A stretch of DNA of 16,745 nt from positions 1-16,745 of the forward strand of contig RHAF01000022.1 of NCBI GenBank assembly GCA_010028775.1, in the 5' to 3' direction. The position numbers and the translations under genes are program-made. The stretch is from Verrucomicrobiota bacterium. GTDB taxonomy: Bacteria > Verrucomicrobiota > Verrucomicrobiia > Methylacidiphilales > Verrucolacustridaceae. Numbering within the stretch: the stretch's first letter is position 1; each line of letters begins with the position of its first letter. This document shows positions 13,897 to 16,745 of the stretch, piece by piece. The notes under the pieces are model-generated. The model was not told the origin of the DNA, made no database searches, and was given only the letters and a program-made list of their open reading frames with translations.

Positions 13897-15006
13897 ATGA
13901 AACTCATCCTGCAAAAACAAAAGTTCCTCGGCGCATTGTCGGCCGTACAAAACGTGGTTAGCACCCGAACACCGATTGGAATCCTGAACAACCTGCTATT
14001 AAGGGCCGCGAGCTCGAATCTCCAGATTTCCGCCACGGATCTTGATATCGGTATCCGCACTTCCTGCGAGGCGGGGGTGGAGAAGCCCGGGGCGGTCACC
14101 CTTCCGGCCCGGCGCCTCTTCAGCATTGTGCGGGAATTGCCCTCCGAGGAGCTGACCTTGGACGTGGATGCAAAATACGGCGCCACCATCCGGTGCGGGG
14201 CGGCCTTTTTCCGCATCATGGGGATGCCTGAGGAGGAATTTCCGGCGATTCCCGAGTTCCCCTCCAAGGGAGGGGACAAGAACCCGATCTACAAAATCGA
14301 GCAGAAAGGGCTGAAGGAGCTGATCAAGAGAGTTTCCTATGCCATGTCGGCCGACGAGAAACGCTACGTTCTCAACGGCCTATTGGTTTGCCTTAAGGAG
14401 GCCAAGCTTACGCTGGTGGCCACCGATGGTCGCCGGCTGGCCCTTGCCGACCAGGAGTTGGAGTTCCCCAAGTCAGGTGAGCGCGAGTTCATTCTGCCGG
14501 CCAAGGCGGTATTGGAGTTGCAGCGGTTGCTGGGGGACAAGGAGGAGGTGGCTTTTGCCGTTTTGGAAAACCAGATCCTGTTCCAGTTCGGCCCGACCCT
14601 GATTTCCGCCAAGATGGTGGAGGGCAATTACCCAAATTACCGGCAAGTCATCCCGGCCCAGGCCAAAGAGCGTGTCACCTTGGAGCGCGAGCTGTTCCTC
14701 AACTCCGTGCGGCGGGTGGCCCTGCTTTCGAGCGAAAAGTCCAACTCGGTCAAACTCACCTTTACCAAGAACAACCTGGAGATTGCGGCCAACACCCCGG
14801 ATGTCGGTGAGGCGAGGGAATCGATCCCCGTCCAGTACAAGGGGAAGGATTTTGCCATGGCCTTCAACCCCGAATTTCTGGCCGACCCGCTGAAAAACAT
14901 CGACAGCGACACGGTGCATTTTGATTTCATCGACGAACTCAGTCCCGGCGTGATCCGCTACAACAAGCCGTTCCTTTACGTGATCATGCCGATGCGCACG
15001 GCCTGA
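13897..15006 (+). CDS. dnaN: DNA polymerase III subunit beta (sliding clamp)
   Basis: The 369-residue product forms the ring-shaped clamp dimer that tethers DNA polymerases to DNA. It shows three repeated clamp domains of about 120 residues. Family landmarks are RYVLNGLLV (156-164), VATDGRRLALA (174-184) in the second domain, EGNYPNYRQVIP (242-253) leading into the third, and the C-terminal YVIMPMR (361-367) that closes the client-binding cleft. Length is standard and no landmark is missing. The ATG at 13897-13899 follows TTTC with no strong Shine-Dalgarno. The gene sits directly after the putative oriC and 10 bp before recF, so dnaN and recF are probably one transcript. Confidence 0.98.
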   Translation: MKLILQKQKFLGALSAVQNVVSTRTPIGILNNLLLRAASSNLQISATDLDIGIRTSCEAGVEKPGAVTLPARRLFSIVRELPSEELTLDVDAKYGATIRCGAAFFRIMGMPEEEFPAIPEFPSKGGDKNPIYKIEQKGLKELIKRVSYAMSADEKRYVLNGLLVCLKEAKLTLVATDGRRLALADQELEFPKSGEREFILPAKAVLELQRLLGDKEEVAFAVLENQILFQFGPTLISAKMVEGNYPNYRQVIPAQAKERVTLERELFLNSVRRVALLSSEKSNSVKLTFTKNNLEIAANTPDVGEARESIPVQYKGKDFAMAFNPEFLADPLKNIDSDTVHFDFIDELSPGVIRYNKPFLYVIMPMRTA

Positions 15007-15016
15007 GCCGTCCGGC

Positions 15017-16087
15017 GTGCTCCGCCGACTCCGCCTTACCTCCTTTCGCTGCCACGCGGCCGCCGATCTCGATTCGCTCGGGTCCCGTGTCCTCCTGATG
15101 GGGGCCAACGGACGGGGCAAGACCACCCTGTTGGAGGCGGTCAGCATTTTAGGTCGACTGCGTTCCTTCCGAACGCGCACCTTGCGTGATCTGACCCGAC
15201 ACGGGGCCGAGGGATGGAGGGTGGAGGGTTCGTGGGCCGACGAGGCCGGGCCGGTGAGGCTTGGGGTTGTCTGGAGGGGGCAGGGCAGGGAGCTGGAGAT
15301 CGACGGCCGCACGGGGGCGAGCACGGAGGAGTTTTGGGGCCGGGCCCTGGTGGTCGTGGCCCAAGGCGGTGACTTTTCCATTTTCGAGGGAGGCTCGGCC
15401 GAACGCCGGGCCGGCTTTGATATTTTGTTGGCGGGAATCCAATCCCCATGGCTGGGGACTTTGCGACGCCTCAAGGAGGTGGTGCGGCAAAGGGCCGCCC
15501 TGTTGCGTAGCCCGCATCCCAACCGCACAGAGTGGGAAGTCTGGACGAAGCAACTGGCGGAGCTGGAACAAAGCCTCCGCCCTGCGCGGGAAGAGCTGGC
15601 TCGGAGATTTGTGCCCCACTTGGAGGAGGTCCACCGGGAACTCACGGAGGGCGCGGAGAAACTTCAAGTCACCTATCAGCCCTTGGGGGATATTCCCAGC
15701 GCCGGGCCGGAACGGGAGGAGCTTTGGATTCGGGAACGGGAACGGGGTCTGAACCTTGTGGGTCCGCAACGGGATGACTGGGATTTCAGCCTGGGGGGCA
15801 GAAGCCTTTCGCGTTTCGGCTCGGAAGGTCAGCGACGATCTGCCTGCCTGGCGGTCCGGTTGGCTGAGCTTCACCTGATCCGGGAAACCCGAAAAAGAAC
15901 ACCGGTCTTGCTGGTGGATGACGCCCTCAAGGAGCTGGACGAAAAGCGCCGGGGGGCTTTTTGGAAGCTGGTTCCCCCCGAAGCGCAGGTCTTATACGCA
16001 TCGGCCCATGACCGGCCGGATGAGGGTGGGGATTCGTGGGTTATTCTTCAGATTTCCCCCGGGGCGGTTCGTTCCGTGGCGGCGTGA
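15017..16087 (+). CDS. recF: DNA replication and repair protein RecF
   Basis: The 356-residue SMC/ABC-type ATPase helps RecOR load RecA at single-strand gaps. Walker A is GANGRGKTT (29-37), the ABC-like signature SRFGSEGQRR (265-274; typically GSQGQQR) and Walker B VLLVDDALKELD (297-308), with the Asp-Asp pair normal for RecF. GPQRDDW (249-255) corresponds to the family GPHRDD motif with Gln in place of His. A charged helical arm lies between about 145 and 245. The GTG start at 15017-15019 puts the first strand and Walker A at the usual distance; no in-frame ATG would keep the N-terminal strand. Spacing to dnaN is 10 bp. Sequence divergence from textbook RecF is noticeable, but position and motifs make the identity secure. 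Confidence 0.95.
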   Translation: MLRRLRLTSFRCHAAADLDSLGSRVLLMGANGRGKTTLLEAVSILGRLRSFRTRTLRDLTRHGAEGWRVEGSWADEAGPVRLGVVWRGQGRELEIDGRTGASTEEFWGRALVVVAQGGDFSIFEGGSAERRAGFDILLAGIQSPWLGTLRRLKEVVRQRAALLRSPHPNRTEWEVWTKQLAELEQSLRPAREELARRFVPHLEEVHRELTEGAEKLQVTYQPLGDIPSAGPEREELWIRERERGLNLVGPQRDDWDFSLGGRSLSRFGSEGQRRSACLAVRLAELHLIRETRKRTPVLLVDDALKELDEKRRGAFWKLVPPEAQVLYASAHDRPDEGGDSWVILQISPGAVRSVAA

Positions 16088-16150
16088 GCCTTGCCAAAAG
16101 CTGCGCCGAGCCGATACGCTTCTCGTCCATTTGACCACCCAAAAAAACGT

Positions 16151-16157
16151 GAAGGAG
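16151..16157 (+). promoter_or_regulatory. strong Shine-Dalgarno of the transketolase-like gene
   Basis: GAAGGAG lies 7 nt before the ATG at 16165. It is the clearest ribosome binding site in the window and fixes this start. Most other genes here lack one this good. Confidence 0.75.
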
Positions 16158-16164
16158 TTCAACC

Positions 16165-16745
16165 ATGGCCACTGAAGTAGGACCTGTCCAAACCGTCGAG
16201 GCCCCGCCTCTGAAACCCCTCCGCATTCCGAACCGGCTTGCCGGAACCCCCAAGCAGGGGCCCAAATATCCGGTCAAAGTTCGCAATGCCGCAGGCCAGG
16301 AAGTGGTGCTGGCCGATCCAACGATGACCCGGGCGCTGGTGGCCTTGATGGACACCCATGCAGTGATTGGAGGGGCGGCCTGCCATTGGGGAGGCCCGGC
16401 GGCCCTGGCCGAAATCATGGCGGCGATTCACGGGGTGATGTTCGCCGAGAAAGGGCGGCCTTGGCACGAGGCTTATAATTTTGTCAACGATGCGGGGCAT
16501 ACTGAAAACGGGGTTTACGCTCTACGCGCGCAATACGGCTTTGATGGAATGACGTTTGACGACCTGAAAAAATTCCGCTCGATCCAGAGCAAGCTGACCG
16601 GTCACGGGGAGAGCCACCTCAACCCTGAGGGGGTTTTCATCAGCAACGGTCCGTTGGGATCCGGGATTCCTGTGGCGCAAGGATTGGCCCTCGGCGACAA
16701 ATTGGCGAAACGCGACCGGTTGACGTTCTGCGTGATCTCGGACGG
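16165..16745 (+). CDS. transketolase-like thiamine diphosphate enzyme, N-terminal part
   Basis: The gene runs off the right edge after 193 full codons. The visible part matches the N-terminal ThDP-binding domain of transketolases. GGAACHWGGPAALAEIMAA (69-87) precedes NDAGHTENGVYAL (108-120), the equivalent of the GHxxxxxYA motif. GHGESHLNPEGVFISNGPLG (146-165) corresponds to the GHP...GV...GxLGxG region, and CVISDG at the edge begins the ThDP/metal-binding GDG-like motif. Transketolase moves two-carbon units in the pentose phosphate pathway. A Pro-rich leader of about 30 residues precedes the domain. Whether this is a full-length enzyme, a split N-terminal subunit or a divergent paralogue cannot be told. 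It starts 77 bp after recF, where gyrB is common in other bacteria, and has its own strong Shine-Dalgarno. Confidence 0.85.
   Translation, partial: MATEVGPVQTVEAPPLKPLRIPNRLAGTPKQGPKYPVKVRNAAGQEVVLADPTMTRALVALMDTHAVIGGAACHWGGPAALAEIMAAIHGVMFAEKGRPWHEAYNFVNDAGHTENGVYALRAQYGFDGMTFDDLKKFRSIQSKLTGHGESHLNPEGVFISNGPLGSGIPVAQGLALGDKLAKRDRLTFCVISD

Noticed and set aside
14473..15645. 390-codon open frame antisense to dnaN and recF
   Set aside because: It is Ser/Arg/Pro-rich with no motifs and lies opposite two certain genes; a shadow of GC-rich coding sequence.
1..16745. tRNA genes, CRISPR arrays, insertion sequences, toxin-antitoxin or phage-defence genes
   Set aside because: I looked for T-loop-like motifs, regularly spaced repeats, transposase motifs and terminal inverted repeats on both strands and saw none. 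All substantial open frames are explained by housekeeping or envelope genes.

Overview
This is a GC-rich bacterial chromosomal segment around the dnaA-dnaN-recF replication-initiation cluster. It reads as core genome: there are no transposases, phage genes, tRNAs, rRNAs or CRISPR arrays. A lipid-flippase-type ABC exporter, a heptosyltransferase-like GT9 enzyme and secreted thioredoxin-fold proteins suggest a diderm (Gram-negative) bacterium. The general look of the proteins recalls Verrucomicrobiota or another PVC lineage, but that is an impression, not a demonstrated placement.

Layout. 1-237: the start of mnmG on the minus strand, preceded at 7 bp by a nitroreductase-fold gene (245-895), then an ABC exporter (983-2758) and bioB (2816-3778), all on the minus strand. 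3856-4646: a plus-strand pair encoding a secreted nucleoredoxin-like protein and a 90-residue secreted orphan, whose GTG start shares one base with the upstream TAG. 4613-8086: a minus-strand envelope-polysaccharide group running GT9, polysaccharide deacetylase, GT2, second deacetylase. 8171-8656: an SRPBCC-fold gene (+). 8688-9278: a DEDDy 3'-5' exonuclease (-). 9380-10449: a PfkB-family sugar kinase (+) split by a one-base frameshift. 10546-11895: CPD photolyase (-). 12112-16087: dnaA, a 429-bp intergenic region that looks like oriC, dnaN and recF (+). 16165-end: the start of a transketolase-like gene (+), where gyrB often sits in other genomes.

How the genes fit together. Every gene right of the putative origin is on the plus strand and most genes to its left are on the minus strand, as expected for leading-strand coding away from a bidirectional origin. 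DnaA, the clamp DnaN and RecF form the replication and repair block, and photolyase and the DEDDy exonuclease are other DNA-related neighbours. The GT9/deacetylase/GT2/deacetylase group probably builds or modifies a surface glycan. The nucleoredoxin-like protein and its coupled partner probably act in the periplasm.

I found no convincing new biological system. The points most worth a second look are the frameshift in the PfkB kinase, the repeat architecture and TCCACC-type boxes of the dnaA-dnaN gap (possibly paired with an unusual glycine in the DnaA recognition motif), the predicted leaderless promoter of the kinase, the translationally coupled secreted pair, and small dyads upstream of bioB/thioredoxin and GT2.
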